From the NCBI GenBank assembly GCA_025360645.1, contig JANYBT010000157.1, positions 1 through 50,842 of the forward strand: a stretch of DNA of 50,842 nucleotides, in the 5' to 3' direction. A program made the position numbers and the translations under genes. Of this stretch, positions 49,402 through 50,842 are shown one piece after another; within the stretch, counting starts at the first letter, position 1; the number at the start of each line of letters is the position of its first letter. Origin of the DNA: Acidobacteriaceae bacterium. GTDB taxonomy: Bacteria > Acidobacteriota > Terriglobia > Terriglobales > Acidobacteriaceae. The notes under the pieces are model-generated. The model was not told the DNA's origin, did not search any database, and saw only the letters and a list, made by a program, of their open reading frames with translations.

Positions 49402-49523
49402 GGGCCTCAAGGTATAGGTGCTGGTTCACTTTTTCGCTAGGGGAGTAAGTAAAACTTCTGATAATGGATCTATTTCGTCTCCGGTGACGAACTCTTCCGT
49501 GCTGTCTTTTTGGATCCGCCGTC

Positions 49524-49567
49524 AAGCCAAAAGAGGCTTCAAATTAGTAGGCCATGGAGTTGCCTAC
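49524..49567. other. Two small hairpins between convergent MBL and dus genes
   Basis: AAGCC/GGCTT (49524-49539, 6-base loop) and GTAGGC/GCCTAC (49547-49567, 9-base loop) lie just past the dus stop, within the 169-base convergent gap. Neither has a good T tract. They may form a weak bidirectional transcription end. Confidence 0.3.
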
Positions 49568-49570
49568 CGC

Positions 49571-50677
49571 CTACGCCGGGACGATGCTAATTACCTGCTC
49601 GTTTGCGTCTACCCGGGCGCCGGTTTCCAGCCTCGCCTCAAAGAACTCTTCTACCCGCGCCAGGATCTCCGGCCCGGTCTTCGCTTCGTAGATGGCCTTG
49701 CGCAGTCCGGCGCCCCCCGGGACGCCATGGGTGAACCACGACGCAAACTGTTTCATCTTGCCTTCCGCATCGCGCAGGCCCTCTTCCAGCAGCATGCGGA
49801 AATACGTCCTGATCATCTCGTAGCGGTCGGCTTCGCTGGGTTCGTCGTAACGGCCCGTCGCGGAGTACTGCTCGATCTGGCGGAAAATCCACGGATTGGC
49901 CGGTGCCATGCGTCCGATCATCACCGCATCGCAGCCGGTTTGCGCGATCATGGCGCACGCATCTTGGGGCGAGCGAATGTCTCCGTTCCCAATCACCGGT
50001 ATTTTGACCGCCTGCTTCAGCGCCGCGATCCATTCCCAGCGCGCCGCGCCGCTGTAGCCTTGCTCGCGCGTACGGGCGTGCAACGCAACCGCAGCCAGCC
50101 CACAGTCTTCCGCCATGCGCGCCAATTCAACGCATACGATCTCGTCGTCACTCCAACCGGCGCGGAACTTCACCGTAAACGGGATCTTCACCGCCGCCCG
50201 CACTGCCTCAAAAATGCCGCGAATCGCCGGCAAGTCGCGCAGCAATCCCGAGCCGCCATTGCACTTCACCACTTTCTTCGCTGGGCATCCCAGGTTCAGA
50301 TCCACCAGGTCAAAACCAAGGCCCTCGACCATGCGCGCCGCCTCCGCCATCACTCGCGGATTGCTTCCAAAGAGCTGCGCTGAAATGGGATGCTCGTCTT
50401 TGTAGAAGTGCAAATAACGCTTGGCCTTCTGGTCCTTGCCGCGCAGCACTCCATCGGCCGAGGTGAATTCGGTCATGATCAACCCGCATCCATCCAGGTT
50501 CCGAATGAAGCGGCGAAATACAGTATCCGTCACGCCCGCCATGGGTGCCAGCACGGTTGCCGGGGAGATCGTCACCTCGCCAATGCGCAACGCCGCAGGC
50601 ACAGGGGTCGCCGGACGAGTTGCCTCTATAGTTCGGCCGCCCACGCTCGGTTCCGGATTTTCCCAATACTTGCGCAC
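49571..50677 (-). CDS. dus: tRNA-dihydrouridine synthase (DusB-like)
   Basis: Dus enzymes use FMN and NADPH to reduce specific uridines in tRNA. The 368 residues show the TIM-barrel signatures LAPMAGVTDTVFRRFIR, VDLNLGCPAKKV with the catalytic Cys, VKFRAGW, LHARTREQGYSG, VIGNGDIRSPQDA and MIGRMAPANPWIF. The type resembles DusB, but subfamily assignment needs a tree. The GTG at 50677 gives a 30-residue N-terminal extension with no clear Shine-Dalgarno, so the true start may lie downstream. It is convergent with the MBL gene. Confidence 0.93.
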   Translation of the reverse strand: MRKYWENPEPSVGGRTIEATRPATPVPAALRIGEVTISPATVLAPMAGVTDTVFRRFIRNLDGCGLIMTEFTSADGVLRGKDQKAKRYLHFYKDEHPISAQLFGSNPRVMAEAARMVEGLGFDLVDLNLGCPAKKVVKCNGGSGLLRDLPAIRGIFEAVRAAVKIPFTVKFRAGWSDDEIVCVELARMAEDCGLAAVALHARTREQGYSGAARWEWIAALKQAVKIPVIGNGDIRSPQDACAMIAQTGCDAVMIGRMAPANPWIFRQIEQYSATGRYDEPSEADRYEMIRTYFRMLLEEGLRDAEGKMKQFASWFTHGVPGGAGLRKAIYEAKTGPEILARVEEFFEARLETGARVDANEQVISIVPA

Positions 50678-50697
50678 GTTTCTATTCTACTCAGTCC

Positions 50698-50729
50698 AAA
50701 AAACAAAGCCCCCGCCGGAGCAAGGGCTG
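50698..50729 (-). terminator. Rho-independent terminator of the gene at the window's right edge
   Basis: Read on the minus strand, AGCCC and GGGCT (50707-50711 and 50724-50728 on the plus strand) form a stem followed by TTTGTTTTTT. It lies 40 bases after the stop of the partial gene and upstream of dus. Confidence 0.75.
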
Positions 50730-50768
50730 GAAGATTGTTGTGCCTTCCCAGATCTGCCAGAACGGACG

Positions 50769-50842
50769 TTAGCTCTTGGCTGCCTCGGGTGTAGCTGCTT
50801 CGGGATTGGCTGCCTCGGCGGGCTTCGCCGGCGCATTTTTGG
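50769..50842 (-). CDS. C-terminal tail of an unidentified gene (partial)
   Basis: Only 23 codons and the TAA stop lie in the window. They encode an Ala/Pro/Glu/Lys-rich tail (KPAEAANPEAATPEAAKS) with an imperfect EAA repeat, the kind of disordered extension found at the ends of some ribosomal and chaperone proteins. The product cannot be identified. A good terminator downstream (50698-50729) supports it as a real gene end. Confidence 0.5.
   Translation of the reverse strand, partial: KNAPAKPAEAANPEAATPEAAKS

Overview
The window is a GC-rich, densely coded bacterial chromosome segment, made mostly of core housekeeping genes. I infer an acidobacterium (Acidobacteriota, probably class Terriglobia). 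The reasons are a very large Oar-like TonB-dependent receptor with a carboxypeptidase-regulatory N-terminal domain, a PknB-type kinase fused to a TolB/WD40-like propeller, a diheme reaction-centre-type cytochrome c with an extra C-terminal domain, and a small secreted protein with a C-terminal motif I associate with this group. I saw no tRNA, rRNA, CRISPR array, insertion sequence, prophage or integrase. No intergenic stretch exceeds about 260 bases.

Layout. 1-2.9 kb (+): sucC-sucD (TCA cycle), ndk and a 4-oxalocrotonate tautomerase-like protein. 2.9-7.3 kb (+): a small basic hypothetical protein, then ftsQ-ftsA-ftsZ (divisome) without mur genes. 7.4-11.3 kb: a secreted metallophosphoesterase (-), a secreted Asp-box sialidase-like protein (+) and a CDF metal exporter (+). 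11.4-14.4 kb (+): DUF1385-prfA-prmC, a translation-termination neighbourhood. 14.5-22.0 kb (-): a lipocalin-like secreted protein, the TonB-dependent receptor, and the purL-purF purine operon. 22.1-27.3 kb: selB (+), an AhpD-like protein (-), trmFO (+) and a membrane protein (+). 27.4-30.0 kb (-): an outer-membrane barrel-like protein and the double GTPase der. 30.0-37.4 kb (+): a DinG/XPD-like helicase, cytochrome c, gyrB and a DUF4349 protein. 37.4-38.4 kb (-): a CPBP protease. 38.5-49.4 kb (+): a GT-C-like membrane protein, a secreted Pro-rich protein, gyrA, the kinase-propeller protein, a DPP IV-like S9 peptidase and an MBL-fold hydrolase. 49.6 kb to the end (-): dus and the C-terminal tail of one more gene.

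How the genes fit together. gyrB and gyrA lie 4.6 kb apart and each has a TGC-TAYAAT extended -10 in a leader of about 110-120 bases, suggesting matched regulation. DUF1385, prfA and prmC form a run in which PrmC methylates the release factor PrfA. purL and purF carry out two early purine steps. SelB implies selenocysteine decoding, but no other selenium gene is present here.

I do not see a convincing new multi-gene system. The most interesting observations are: two genes each broken by one extra base in an 8-base homopolymer (kinase, C8; lipocalin-like protein, A8), while three 7-base runs lie in intact genes; GyrA with Leu at the E. coli Ser83 position and GyrB with Glu at the Asp426 position, both quinolone-pocket residues; a kinase whose catalytic loop reads HRDLTP rather than HRDLKP; and short tandem duplications spanning the stop codons of gyrB and selB.
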